Below, in pieces: positions 1-8,553 of a stretch of 64,000 nucleotides of DNA. The DNA is from Microtetraspora sp. NBRC 13810 (GTDB taxonomy: Bacteria > Actinomycetota > Actinomycetes > Streptosporangiales > Streptosporangiaceae): NCBI RefSeq assembly GCF_030268685.1, contig NZ_BSRQ01000016.1:1-64000 (forward strand). The letters are read 5' to 3'. A program made the translations under genes and the position numbers. The notes beneath the pieces were generated by a model. That model was not told where the DNA came from. It worked only from the letters and a program-made list of their open reading frames with translations, and searched no databases. The first letter of the stretch is position 1. Each line of letters starts with the position of its first letter.

Positions 1-120
1 CCACGAGTGAGGGCACTGTCTGACCCCAGGACTCACGATCGGTCCAGCGGTGGGAAGTGCTCACTCACTCGCGGCTACCAGGCACCGAGTCTGCCCGATC
101 AGCCGACCCGGTAGCTCCCA

Positions 121-2151
121 TTAGCGGAGGAAGGCGGCGGCCACCCCGGCGTCGACCGGGACGTGCAGGCCGGTGGTGTGGGTGAGCTGGGTGATCAGGA
201 ACACTGCGGCGGCGACGTGCTCGGGCAGCACCTCGCGCTTGAGCAGCGTGCGCTGGGCGTAGAACTCGCCGAGCTTCTCCTCCGGCACCCCGTAGACCGC
301 CGCCCGGTTGGCCCCCCAGCCGGAGGCGAAGATGCCCGAGCCGCGGACCACGCCGTCCGGGTTGACGCCGTTGACCCGGATGCCGTGCCCGCCCAGCTCG
401 GCGGCGAGCAGCCGCACCTGGTGCGCCTGGTCGGCCTTGGCGGCGCCGTACGCGACGTTGTTCGGGCCGGCGAAGACGGCGTTCTTGGAGGAGATGTAGA
501 CGATGTCCCCGCCCATCCCCTGGTCGATCATGACCTTGGCGGTCTCCCTGGACACCAGGAAGGAGCCGCGGGCCATGACGTCGTGCTGGAGGTCCCAGTC
601 GGCCGCCGTGGTCTCCAGCAGGGAGCGCGACAGGGACAGGCCGGCGTTGTTCACCACCAGGTCGACGCCGCCGAAGGCCAGCACGGCCCGCCGTACGGCC
701 TCGGCGATCCGCTCCTCGGAGGTGACGTCCACGCCGACCGCGACCGCCGCGTCCTGCGGGCGCAGCGCCCCGGCGGCGATCTCGGCGGCGACCTTCTCCG
801 CGGCGGCGAGGTCGCGGTCGGCGACCACGACGCAGGCGCCCTCGGCGGCGAGCCGGCGGGCGGTGGCCGCGCCGATGCCCGACCCGCCGCCGGTGACCAG
901 CGCGACCCGGGTGGCCAGCGGCCGGGGCGCCGGCATGCGGCGCAGCTTGGCCTCCTCCAGCTCCCAGTACTCGATCCGGAACTTCTCCGACTCCTCGATC
1001 GGCCGGTACGCGGAGACCGACTCGGCGCCGCGCATCACGTTGATCGCGTTGACGTAGAACTCGCCGGCGACCCGCGCGGTCTGCTTGTCCTTGCCGAAGG
1101 AGAACATGCCCACCCCGGGGACGAGCACGATCGCCGGGTCGGCGCCGCGCATGGGCGGCGAGGCGGGCGTGGCGTGCCGCTCGTAGTAGGCGCGGTACTC
1201 CTCCCGGTAGGCCGCGTGCAGTTCGCGCAGCCGGGCCACCGCGTCCTCCAGCGGGGCGTCGCCGGGCAGGTCCAGGACGAGCGGGGCGACCTTGGTGCGC
1301 AGGAAGTGGTCGGGGCAGGAGGTGCCCAGCGCGGCCAGCTCGGGGTGCCGCGCGGAGGCGAGGAAGTCCAGCACCTCCGGGGCGTCGTTGTAGTGCCCGA
1401 CCTGCCGGGCGTCGGTGCTCGCCAGCCCCCTCACCACCGGGAACAGCGCGGCGGCCCGTGCCCGCCTGGCCTCCTCGGGCAGCGGCTCGGCGACCCTGGC
1501 GCCGAACGGCTCGGGGCGGCCGTGCTCGGCGAGGTGCCGCTCCGCCGTGCGGATGATCTCCAGGGACCGCTCGCGGCACTCCTGGGAGGTGTCGCCCCAG
1601 GCGGTGATGCCGTGGCCGCCGAGGATCACGCCGATCGCGTCCGGGTTCGCCGCCTTGATCGCGGCGATGTCCAGGCCGAGCTGGAAGCCCGGACGCCGCC
1701 ACGGCACCCAGACGACCCGGTCGCCGAAGATCCGCCGGGTCAGCTCGGGGCCGTCCGCGGCGGTGGCGATCGCGATGCCGGCGTCCGGGTGCAGGTGGTC
1801 CACGTGCGCGGCGTCGACGAGGCCGTGCATGGCCGTGTCGATGCTCGGGGCCGCTCCCCCGCGCCCGTGCAGGCAGAAGTCGAACGCGGCGACCATTTCG
1901 TCCTCGCGCTCGACGCCCGGGTAGACCTCGGTGAGCGCGCGCAGCCGGTCCAGCCGCAGTACGGCGAGCCCGCCCTCGGTCAGCGTGCCCAGGTCGCCGC
2001 CGGAGCCCTTGACCCACATCAGCTCGACGTCGGAGCCGGTGACCGGGTCCAGGCTCAGCCCCTTGGCCGAGGCGTTGCCCCCGGCGTAGTTGGTGTTGCG
2101 CGGGTCGGCGCCCAGCGCGTGACAGCGTTCCAGCAGTTCACGGACGTCCAT
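121..2151 (-). CDS. rhaEW: Bifunctional rhamnulose-1-phosphate aldolase / lactaldehyde dehydrogenase
   Basis: 676 aa fusion. Residues 1 to about 400 resemble class II aldolases of the RhaD/AraD type, with a metal-ligand HLH at 119-121. From about residue 413 there is a short-chain dehydrogenase with TGGGSGIG for the Rossmann fold and the catalytic YGAAK (Y568, K572). Known RhaEW enzymes split L-rhamnulose-1-phosphate to dihydroxyacetone phosphate and L-lactaldehyde and then oxidise the aldehyde to L-lactate in the cytoplasm. The ATG lies one base after the rhaI stop, so the two are almost certainly translationally coupled. No kinase gene (rhaB) is visible; it would have to lie left of the window or elsewhere. 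I am sure of the family; the lactate end-product is taken from homologues. Confidence 0.92.
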   Translation of the reverse strand: MDVRELLERCHALGADPRNTNYAGGNASAKGLSLDPVTGSDVELMWVKGSGGDLGTLTEGGLAVLRLDRLRALTEVYPGVEREDEMVAAFDFCLHGRGGAAPSIDTAMHGLVDAAHVDHLHPDAGIAIATAADGPELTRRIFGDRVVWVPWRRPGFQLGLDIAAIKAANPDAIGVILGGHGITAWGDTSQECRERSLEIIRTAERHLAEHGRPEPFGARVAEPLPEEARRARAAALFPVVRGLASTDARQVGHYNDAPEVLDFLASARHPELAALGTSCPDHFLRTKVAPLVLDLPGDAPLEDAVARLRELHAAYREEYRAYYERHATPASPPMRGADPAIVLVPGVGMFSFGKDKQTARVAGEFYVNAINVMRGAESVSAYRPIEESEKFRIEYWELEEAKLRRMPAPRPLATRVALVTGGGSGIGAATARRLAAEGACVVVADRDLAAAEKVAAEIAAGALRPQDAAVAVGVDVTSEERIAEAVRRAVLAFGGVDLVVNNAGLSLSRSLLETTAADWDLQHDVMARGSFLVSRETAKVMIDQGMGGDIVYISSKNAVFAGPNNVAYGAAKADQAHQVRLLAAELGGHGIRVNGVNPDGVVRGSGIFASGWGANRAAVYGVPEEKLGEFYAQRTLLKREVLPEHVAAAVFLITQLTHTTGLHVPVDAGVAAAFLR

Positions 2152-2152
2152 C

Positions 2153-3313
2153 TCAGGCCCCCCAGCCCGCCTGCGTGCCGCCGACCCGCTCGGCGGCGAT
2201 CTTCTCGAAGTATCCCGACCGCCGGTAGGCGGCCATCGGGTTCGGGTCCAGGCCCATCTCGCCGCGCACCTCGGCCAGCAGCGGCCGGACGTCGGTGTCG
2301 TAGGCGTCCATCAGCACGGCGTTGGCGCCGAGCACGTCGCCCTCGGCCTGCGCCGCGCCGAGCGCCTCCCGGTCCACCAGGAGGGCCTTGGCGGTGGCCT
2401 CCTGGACGTTCATCACCGACCGGATCTGGCCGGGGATCTTCGGCTCGATGTTGTGGCACTGGTCGAGCATGAACGCGACGTGCGGGCCGAGCCCGCCGCC
2501 GCCCACCACCTCGAACATGATCCGGAAGAGCTGGAAGGGGTCGGCGGCGCCCACCATGAGGTCGTCGTCGGCGTAGAAGCGCGAGTTGAAGTCGAACCCG
2601 CCGAGCTTGCCCTCGCGCAGCAGGAAGGCGACGATGAACTCGATGTTGGTGCCCGGCGCGTGGTGCCCGGTGTCCACCACGACCTGCGCCTTCGGGCCGA
2701 GCTTGAGGCAGTGCGCGTAGGCGGTGCCCCAGTCCGGCACGTCGGTCACGTAGAACGCGGGCTCGAAGAGCTTGTACTCCAGCAGGAAGCGCTGGTCGTC
2801 GCCGAGCCGGTCGTAGACGGCGGCGAGCGCCTCGGCGAGCCGGTCCTGCCGGGCCCGGATGTCGTCCTGCCCCGGGTAGTTGGTGCCGTCGGAGAACCAC
2901 AGCTTCAGCGTGTCCGAGCCGGTCGCGTCCATGATGTCCACGCACTCGAGCAGGTGGTCCAGGGCCTTGCGGCGCACCTTCGGGTCCGGGTTGGTGACGC
3001 TGCCCAGCATGTAGTCGTCGTCCTGGAACACGTTGGAGTTGATCGCGCCGATCCCGACGCCGTGCTCGCGGGCGTGCCTGGCCAGGTCGGCGTAGTCGGC
3101 CACCTTGTCCCACGGGATGTGCAGCGCCACGGTCGGGGCCACCCCCGTGTACCGGTGCACCTGGGCGGCGTCGGCGAGCTTCTCGTACGGGTCGCGCGGC
3201 ACCCCCTGCCGGGGGAACACCTTGAACCGGGTGCCGGAGTTGCCGAACGCCCACGAGGGCGTCTCGATGTGCTGCGCCCTGAGGGCGGTCCTGATGTCCT
3301 TGGTGTCCTTCAT
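2153..3313 (-). CDS. rhaI: L-rhamnose isomerase
   Basis: 386 aa, a TIM-barrel sugar isomerase of the Pseudomonas stutzeri RhaI type, converting L-rhamnose to L-rhamnulose. Family metal-site motifs are present in order: EYKLFEP, DTGHHAPGTNIE, and the FDFNSRFYADDD segment. The ATG giving MKDTKDI was chosen because sequence upstream of it is low-complexity and does not look coding; homologues begin near here. It is the middle gene of rhaM-rhaI-rhaEW, 53 bp after rhaM and 1 bp before rhaEW, and is probably controlled by the divergent LacI-type gene at 3968. Confidence 0.93.
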   Translation of the reverse strand: MKDTKDIRTALRAQHIETPSWAFGNSGTRFKVFPRQGVPRDPYEKLADAAQVHRYTGVAPTVALHIPWDKVADYADLARHAREHGVGIGAINSNVFQDDDYMLGSVTNPDPKVRRKALDHLLECVDIMDATGSDTLKLWFSDGTNYPGQDDIRARQDRLAEALAAVYDRLGDDQRFLLEYKLFEPAFYVTDVPDWGTAYAHCLKLGPKAQVVVDTGHHAPGTNIEFIVAFLLREGKLGGFDFNSRFYADDDLMVGAADPFQLFRIMFEVVGGGGLGPHVAFMLDQCHNIEPKIPGQIRSVMNVQEATAKALLVDREALGAAQAEGDVLGANAVLMDAYDTDVRPLLAEVRGEMGLDPNPMAAYRRSGYFEKIAAERVGGTQAGWGA

Positions 3314-3366
3314 CGGTCCCTGATTCGGTCGGGGATGGGTCGGGGGTTCCGGGGGCCGTGGCCGAG

Positions 3367-3687
3367 TCAGTCGAGGTGGAAGATCTCCCGCAGCGGCACG
3401 AACCCCTCGTCGGGGCTCCGGCCGCCGAGGTCCTCGAAGAAGGGCGCCATCTCCGCCTGCCACCGGGCGTTGACCTCGGTCCGCGCCATCGCCGCGCGCG
3501 CGGCGTCGAGGTCGCCGGTCTCCAGGTAGCCGACGAGGAGGCCGTCCTCGCGCAGGAACAGGGAGTAGTTCCGCCATCCCGCCGTCTGGAGCGCTTCTCG
3601 CATCTCCGGCCAGACCGCCGCGTGCCGTTCGCGATACTCGTCGAGGCGATCGGCCCGGACCTTCAGGAGGAAGCACACTCGCCGCAC
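3367..3687 (-). CDS. rhaM: L-rhamnose mutarotase
   Basis: 106 aa, close to the usual 104 aa of RhaM, which interconverts alpha and beta anomers of L-rhamnose ahead of the isomerase. The signature of the dimeric alpha/beta ferredoxin-like fold is visible: YRERHAAVWPEM with its histidine, GWRNYSLFL, and the C-terminal LREIFHLD. The GTG start is chosen because GGAG lies five bases upstream and the protein then starts directly in the first beta strand. First gene of the rhamnose operon; the motif at 3717-3730 lies just upstream. Confidence 0.93.
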   Translation of the reverse strand: MRRVCFLLKVRADRLDEYRERHAAVWPEMREALQTAGWRNYSLFLREDGLLVGYLETGDLDAARAAMARTEVNARWQAEMAPFFEDLGGRSPDEGFVPLREIFHLD

Positions 3688-3716
3688 CGGGACTCCACCG
3701 TGTTCGCTACTCGGAC

Positions 3717-3730
3717 AAAAACGTTTTAAC
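3717..3730. promoter_or_regulatory. Putative LacI-type operator upstream of rhaM
   Basis: A 10-bp perfect palindrome AAAACGTTTT (3718-3727) inside AAAAACGTTTTAAC, with the central CG typical of LacI-family operators. The 9-mer ACGTTTTAA recurs at 3950-3958, immediately upstream of the regulator gene. Two copies flanking a divergent regulator/operon gap suggest that the regulator at 3968 binds both. Inference only. Confidence 0.5.
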
Positions 3731-3945
3731 CACGTTACCGAAGACGCTACGACCGCCGCACAGGGGGTGTCAATGGTCGGTGCGCCCACCCGTCCGCACC
3801 CGCCCCCGTCCCCGTGCGCCGCTGGCCCGGCCCCGTACGGCCGGTTCCGCCCCGCGCCCGGTACGGCGGCGCCAGGCCCTCCCACGGGATGACCGGCGGC
3901 CCCGCGGGCAGGGCACACCGGCCGGCCAACTGGCGTCAAGGTGCT

Positions 3946-3960
3946 TGTTACGTTTTAATC
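3946..3960. promoter_or_regulatory. Second copy of the ACGTTTTAA motif before the LacI gene
   Basis: TGTTACGTTTTAATC, 7 bases before the ATG at 3968. It shares the 9-mer ACGTTTTAA with the site before rhaM. The position would allow autorepression of the regulator. No Shine-Dalgarno sequence precedes the ATG, so the message may be leaderless or weakly translated. Confidence 0.4.
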
Positions 3961-3967
3961 AACACTC

Positions 3968-4978
3968 ATGAGTGCGGTGAGCATCAAGGACGTGGCGGCG
4001 CTGGCCGGCGTCTCCCCCGGCACGGTGTCCAACGTGCTCAACCGGCCGGAGAAGGTCGCCGGCTCCACCCGGGACAGGGTGGAGGCGGCCATCAGGGAGC
4101 TGGGCTTCGTCCGGCACGGGTCGGCCTCCAGCCTGCGCGCCGGGCACAGCCGGACGATCGGGCTCTCCGTGATCGACATCGGCAACCCCTTCTTCACCGA
4201 CGTGGCGGCCGGCGTGGAGGACGTCGCCAGCGACCGCGGCTACGCCGTGCTGCTCGGCAACTCCTCCGGCGACCGGCTCAAGGAGCAGCGCAACCTGCTC
4301 GTCTTCGCCGAGCAGCGGGTGCGCGGCGTGCTCATCACCCCCTCCGACGACGACCTGGCTCGGCTCGACCGGATCAAGGAGCGCGGCATCAGCGTGGTCT
4401 TCGTCGACCACCCGGCTTCCAGGCCGGACCAGTGCTCGGTGGCGGTCAACGACGTCACCGGCGGCACGCTCGCCGTCGCCCACCTGCTGGAGCTGGGCGC
4501 GGAGCGGATCGCCTACGTCACCGGCCCCGGCACGATCCGGCAGTGCGCCGACCGCCGCCAGGGGGCCGGGCGCGCGCTCGCCGCCGCCGGGCGCGACCCC
4601 GGCGCGCTCCAGGAGGTCGCGATGCCGTCGATGACCGCCAGGTCCGGCCAGCAGGCCGCGGAGAAGCTGCTCTCCCAGGGCCGCCTGCCGGACGCGATCT
4701 TCTGCGCCAACGACCTGCTCGCCCTCGGCGTGCTGCGCGGCCTGATGCACGCCGGTGTGCGGGTGCCGCAGGACGTCGCGCTGATCGGCTACGACGACAT
4801 CGACTTCGCCTCGGCCTCCGCGGTCACGCTCAGCTCCGTCCGCCAGCCCACCCACCGCCTGGGCCAGGTCGCCACCGAACTCCTGCTCGACGAGTGCGAC
4901 AACCCCGAGACCCACGCCCACCAGCAGATCATGTTCCAGCCCGAACTCGTCATCAGAGAGTCCACCCGCCTCCCCTGA
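3968..4978 (+). CDS. LacI-family transcriptional regulator, probable rhamnose repressor
   Basis: 336 aa. The N-terminal LacI helix-turn-helix is clear (SIKDVAALAGVSPGTVSNVLN, written here as SIKDVAALAG then VSPGTVSNVL), with the hinge following. Residues about 60-336 form the periplasmic-binding-protein-like sensor: GLSVIDIGNPFFTDV, then DAIFCANDLLALGVL, then IGYDDIDFA. It diverges from rhaM across a 280-bp gap holding two copies of a CG-centred motif. Rhamnose regulons of Actinobacteria are often controlled by LacI-type regulators (family knowledge); the ligand here is inferred from context only. Confidence 0.88.
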   Translation: MSAVSIKDVAALAGVSPGTVSNVLNRPEKVAGSTRDRVEAAIRELGFVRHGSASSLRAGHSRTIGLSVIDIGNPFFTDVAAGVEDVASDRGYAVLLGNSSGDRLKEQRNLLVFAEQRVRGVLITPSDDDLARLDRIKERGISVVFVDHPASRPDQCSVAVNDVTGGTLAVAHLLELGAERIAYVTGPGTIRQCADRRQGAGRALAAAGRDPGALQEVAMPSMTARSGQQAAEKLLSQGRLPDAIFCANDLLALGVLRGLMHAGVRVPQDVALIGYDDIDFASASAVTLSSVRQPTHRLGQVATELLLDECDNPETHAHQQIMFQPELVIRESTRLP

Positions 4979-5162
4979 CGGTGCTCCCGGATGCCCGCGA
5001 GGACGGGGCTCGGCGGTGGCGCCGGAAGTCCTCCCGGTCCATGCCGAGGATCACCCGCGGGCGGACAGCGGCCGATGCGCCGGTCGCGGGGGCCTCTTGC
5101 CAACCCCCCCTTCCCCACAAGAGGATCTGCCCGGAACACAACCGGCTATCAGGGGATTTATC

Positions 5163-6131
5163 GTGCTTTCGTGGGGCATCGCGGCGACGGGGATCATCGC
5201 GCGTGAGGTGGGACGCGTGATCGCGGCCGAGCCGGGGATGCGGGTGGCGGCCGTCGGGTCGCGCAGCGCCGACCGGGCCCGGGGACTGGCCGCCGAGCTG
5301 GGCGCGCCCCGCTCCTACGGCTCCTACACCGAGCTGGTCGGCGACCCGGAGGTGGACGCCGTCTACGTCGCCGTGCCCCAGTCGCACCACCTGGAGGTGG
5401 TCGAACCGGCCATCGCCGCCGGCCGCGCGGTGCTCTGCGAGAAGCCGCTGACCACCACGGTCGCCGACGCCGAGCGCATGGTCAAGCTGGCGCGGGACGC
5501 CGGGGTCTTCCTCATGGAGGGCATGTGGATGCGGTTCAACCCGCTCGTCCGGCGGCTCGCCGACCTGGTCGCGAGCGAGGAGTTCGGCCGGCCGCGCTCG
5601 GTCTCCGCGTCGTTCGGCTTCGCGCTGCCGTACGACGCCGCCGCCGTGCACCGGCTGTGGGATCCCGCGCTCGGCGGCGGGGCGCTGCTGGACCTCGGCA
5701 TCTACCCGCTCGCCCTGGCGCAGTTGCTGCTCGGCGAGCCGGAGGGCATGACCGTGACCGGCGGCGTCGGCGAGTCGGGGGTGGACGCGGAGGCGGCGCT
5801 GCTGCTGACCTACCCCGGCGGGGCGCGGGCGCTGCTGGAGACCTCGCTGGTCAGCCCCATGGCCAACACCGCCACGGTGGTGGGCACGGCGATGCGGGCC
5901 GAGCTGGCGGCCCCCTTCTTCGCCCCGCAACGCCTGACGGTGCACGGCGAGCGGGCCGAGGAGTTCACCCTCGACCCCGGCGAGGACGGCTACATCGGCT
6001 ACGTCAACGAGCTGCGCGAGGTGCGGGACTGCCTGACGGCGGGCAGGACGGAGAGCGCGGTCATGCCGCTCGCCGACACGCTCACGGTGATGCGGCTGCT
6101 GGAGCGGGCCAGGGGCGCGCTCGGCCTGTGA
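5163..6131 (+). CDS. Gfo/Idh/MocA-family NAD(P)-dependent oxidoreductase
   Basis: 322 aa. The N-terminal Rossmann fold starts at once with WGIAATGIIA; the family EKP motif follows at 93-95. The C-terminal half is the alpha/beta substrate domain, with GALLDLGIYPLA as typical of the dimeric dihydrodiol/xylose dehydrogenase-like subgroup. The GTG start is preceded by GGGGA six bases upstream; longer in-frame versions add only low-complexity sequence. The substrate is unknown, possibly a sugar or inositol derivative. Convergent with the acyltransferase at 6140, with 8 bp between the stops. Confidence 0.85.
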   Translation: MLSWGIAATGIIAREVGRVIAAEPGMRVAAVGSRSADRARGLAAELGAPRSYGSYTELVGDPEVDAVYVAVPQSHHLEVVEPAIAAGRAVLCEKPLTTTVADAERMVKLARDAGVFLMEGMWMRFNPLVRRLADLVASEEFGRPRSVSASFGFALPYDAAAVHRLWDPALGGGALLDLGIYPLALAQLLLGEPEGMTVTGGVGESGVDAEAALLLTYPGGARALLETSLVSPMANTATVVGTAMRAELAAPFFAPQRLTVHGERAEEFTLDPGEDGYIGYVNELREVRDCLTAGRTESAVMPLADTLTVMRLLERARGALGL

Positions 6132-6139
6132 GGCGGGGG

Positions 6140-6865
6140 TCAGTCCTCGGTGGCGTCCGGCTTCGCGGCCTTGGCCTCCCGGGCCGAGCGGATCATCTCG
6201 ATCTTGGCGCTGGCGGCGTACTTGTCCACGTACTCCTGGCCGGACAGCTCCATCAGCGCGTACACGATCTCGTCGGTCACCGCGCGCAGCACCAGCCGGT
6301 CCTCCTCCATGCCGTAGTAGCGGGAGAAGTCGAGCGGCTTGCCGAACCGGACGCCCGGCCGGATGCCGAGCTTGGGGAAGATCCGGCCGGGGGGCATCAT
6401 CTCGAAGGTGTTCACCATCGCCCAGGGGATCACCGGCGCCCGTGACTCCAGCGCCAGCCTGGCCACCCCAGTCTTGCCCTTGTAGAGCCTGCCGTCGGGC
6501 GAGCGGGTGCCCTCGGGGTAGATGCCGAGCACGTGGCCCTGGCGGAGCACCTTCAGGCCGGTGCGCAGGGCCGCCTCGCTGGCCTTGCCGCCCGAGCGGT
6601 CGATCGGCACGGTGCCGACGCCGGTGAAGAAGATCCTGCTGAGGAGTCCTTTGACGCCCCGGCCCGTGAAGTACTCGGCCTTGCCGAGAGAGATCACCTT
6701 GCGCGGCAGGAAGAGAGCCCCGAAGAAGTGGTCGGCGAAGGAGAGATGGTTGCCGGCCAGGATGACCGGCCCCTCCTTCGGGACGTTGTCCACCCCTTCG
6801 GCCCACGGCCGGAACCCCAGATGCAGGAACGGCGCCAAGATGGCCTTGACCACCCAGTAGAACAC
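6140..6865 (-). CDS. 1-acylglycerol-3-phosphate acyltransferase (PlsC family)
   Basis: 241 aa. The acyltransferase motif NHLSFAD (H40-D45) and the phosphate-binding EGTR (118-121) are intact, with an N-terminal hydrophobic stretch that would anchor it to the inner membrane. PlsC-type enzymes make phosphatidic acid from lysophosphatidic acid and acyl-CoA/ACP. The homologous position in M. tuberculosis synteny is Rv2182c. Exact acyl acceptor not determined. Confidence 0.87.
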   Translation of the reverse strand: MFYWVVKAILAPFLHLGFRPWAEGVDNVPKEGPVILAGNHLSFADHFFGALFLPRKVISLGKAEYFTGRGVKGLLSRIFFTGVGTVPIDRSGGKASEAALRTGLKVLRQGHVLGIYPEGTRSPDGRLYKGKTGVARLALESRAPVIPWAMVNTFEMMPPGRIFPKLGIRPGVRFGKPLDFSRYYGMEEDRLVLRAVTDEIVYALMELSGQEYVDKYAASAKIEMIRSAREAKAAKPDATED

Positions 6866-7167
6866 TCGGGCACCTTCTCTCAGCGTCGGCCGGGAACCGC
6901 CGGTCCGCGGTGGCTACTGATCGGCCGGCAGGCGGGGACCAGCGTTATCCTCCCATCTTCCGGCCGGATCCGGCACACGACAAACTCGGCGCGCCCGGTG
7001 TCTCTTCGCCCATCCCTCCTGCCCATGCATACCTTGGTAACTCGGAATCGACGGACTTTTCACCGCATCGTCATGAGTTCTGCTCGATGTTCGGACAGGC
7101 GTGCCCTCTCGCCAATCGTCGGCCGCGCGTGCGACGATCAGGCCAGTCCGGCAGGAGGAGGAGTGCG
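6866..7167. other. Divergent intergenic region, no gene seen
   Basis: 302 bp between the acyltransferase and esterase starts. It has a locally AT-richer segment (about 7020-7090) that probably carries promoters for one or both genes, but I see no convincing -35/-10 pair. Several short open frames cross it without coding character. Confidence 0.5.
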
Positions 7168-7932
7168 ATGCCTGTGCTACCCGGCGCCGAGCCCTACCGC
7201 CACGACGGGGGCGAGGTCGCCGTGCTGCTCTGCCACGGATTCACCGGCACTCCGCAGTCGCTGCGTCCCTGGGCGCGTCACCTCGCCGCGGCGGGCCTGA
7301 CCGTCCGGCTGCCCCGGCTGCCGGGACACGGCACCACCTGGCAGGAGATGTCCCACACCCGCTGGGAGGACTGGTACTCCGAGCTCGACAAGGCCCTCGC
7401 CGACCTGCGGGGCCGCTGCCCCGAGGTGTTCGTCATGGGCCTGTCGCTGGGCGCCTGCCTGGCCATCCGGCTGGCACAGGTGCACGGCGACGCGATCAGG
7501 GGGCTGGTCGCGGTCAACCCGTCCATCGCCAACGACGTGCCGCTGCTGAAGCTCGCGCCGCTGCTGAAGCTGGTGATCCCGTCGGTGCCCGGGGTGGTCG
7601 GCGACATCAAGAAGCCGGGCGTCACCGAGCTGGGCTACGGGCGCACCCCGGTGAAGGCCGCCGCCACCCTGCCCCGGCTGTGGTCGCTGGTGCAGAGCGA
7701 GCTGGACAAGGTGACCCAGCCGATACTCGTCTACCACAGTGTCGATGATCACGTGGTCAAGCCGGCCGGTGTGCGGATCCTGCGTGAGAGACTGGCGGGA
7801 GGCAATCTCACCGTCGTCGAGTTGACCGACAGCTTTCACGTCGCGACGCTTGACAACGATGCCGATCAGATCTTCGCGGGGAGCCTGGAGTTCATCCGCA
7901 CGCACGCCTCGGTACCCTTGCAGAGGGACTGA
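7168..7932 (+). CDS. Alpha/beta hydrolase, carboxylesterase Est30-like
   Basis: 254 aa. The nucleophile elbow GLSLG (S93), the acid in the VYHSVDDHVV segment and the catalytic histidine in SFHVATLDND form a complete triad, and CHGFTGTPQ near residue 22 supplies the oxyanion loop. This pattern is that of monoacylglycerol lipase/Est30-type carboxylesterases. The ATG was chosen for a strong AGGAGGAGGAG 5-15 bases upstream. No signal peptide, so cytoplasmic. Substrate unknown, probably short-chain acyl esters. Confidence 0.87.
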   Translation: MPVLPGAEPYRHDGGEVAVLLCHGFTGTPQSLRPWARHLAAAGLTVRLPRLPGHGTTWQEMSHTRWEDWYSELDKALADLRGRCPEVFVMGLSLGACLAIRLAQVHGDAIRGLVAVNPSIANDVPLLKLAPLLKLVIPSVPGVVGDIKKPGVTELGYGRTPVKAAATLPRLWSLVQSELDKVTQPILVYHSVDDHVVKPAGVRILRERLAGGNLTVVELTDSFHVATLDNDADQIFAGSLEFIRTHASVPLQRD

Positions 7933-7996
7933 TCGCCCACGGGGGATGCGCGGTCTCGGGAGGAAGGCATCGGCCGATGACGACAGGCCAAGCTAA

Positions 7997-8503
7997 GTGA
8001 CGCCCCAGAGTGACGAGGACGAGGTCTGGCGCCAGATCGTCGCCTCTTACAACGCACCCGCCGAGCACACCTCGGCGGATCAGCCCTGGCCGGACAGCGA
8101 GAACCTGCCGTCGGCGCCGACCCGCAGGGTTCTGCGGCGGCCCGACGGAGACGGCCAGGGCCCACTGAGCGACTTCGCCGACGACCCGCCGGCGGACGAG
8201 CCCGCCCGCGACGACGACGAGGGCAAGCCCGCCGGGGCCGAAGGAGAGGACGAGGGGCACTACGAGCCGCCGCCCCCTCCCCCGCTGCCCAAGGCCGACC
8301 CGTCGACCAAGATCGCCTGGGCGGCGCTCTTCGGCGGCCCGGCCTATCTGCTGCTCGCCGCGATGTTCGGCTGGCAGTTGCACGGCTGGGCGCTCTTCGC
8401 GGCGGTGGCCGCCTTCATCGGCGGCTTCGTCGCCTTGGTCGTCCGCATGGGCGACGGCGGCCCGCCGAACGACTCGGGCTGGGACGACGGCGCCGTGCTC
8501 TGA
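7997..8503 (+). CDS. Hypothetical membrane protein with long acidic cytoplasmic N-terminus
   Basis: 168 aa, GTG start. Residues 1-95 are hydrophilic and rich in Asp, Glu and Pro (run of prolines near 91-96). Residues about 105-155 contain two hydrophobic helices, KIAWAALFGGPAYLLLAAMF and LFAAVAAFIGGFVALVV, followed by a short acidic tail. I do not recognise a function; such small actinobacterial proteins are usually left as conserved membrane proteins. Its stop codon lies in the first copy of a 28-bp duplication that also holds the stop of the convergent neighbour. Confidence 0.75.
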   Translation: MTPQSDEDEVWRQIVASYNAPAEHTSADQPWPDSENLPSAPTRRVLRRPDGDGQGPLSDFADDPPADEPARDDDEGKPAGAEGEDEGHYEPPPPPPLPKADPSTKIAWAALFGGPAYLLLAAMFGWQLHGWALFAAVAAFIGGFVALVVRMGDGGPPNDSGWDDGAVL

Positions 8504-8553
8504 GGCGCCGGTGACAGGTCAGGAGCTCTGAGGCGCCGGTGACGGGTCAGGAG
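8498..8553. repeat. 28-bp tandem duplication carrying both convergent stop codons
   Basis: Two adjacent 28-bp copies (8498-8525 and 8526-8553) differ at one base. Copy 1 contains the TGA of the forward gene (8501-8503); copy 2 contains the stop of the reverse gene (8547-8549). Each copy also carries the other gene's stop sequence, now unused. Confidence 0.95.

Noticed and set aside
1-120. Start of another rhamnose gene at the left edge
   Set aside because: A GTG frame exists on the minus strand, but too little sequence is present to recognise a product.
163-2472. Very long open frame antisense to rhaEW
   Set aside because: High-GC genes leave long antisense frames. The sequence is low-complexity Arg/Gly/Pro and shows no family motif, while the other strand encodes a complete two-domain enzyme.
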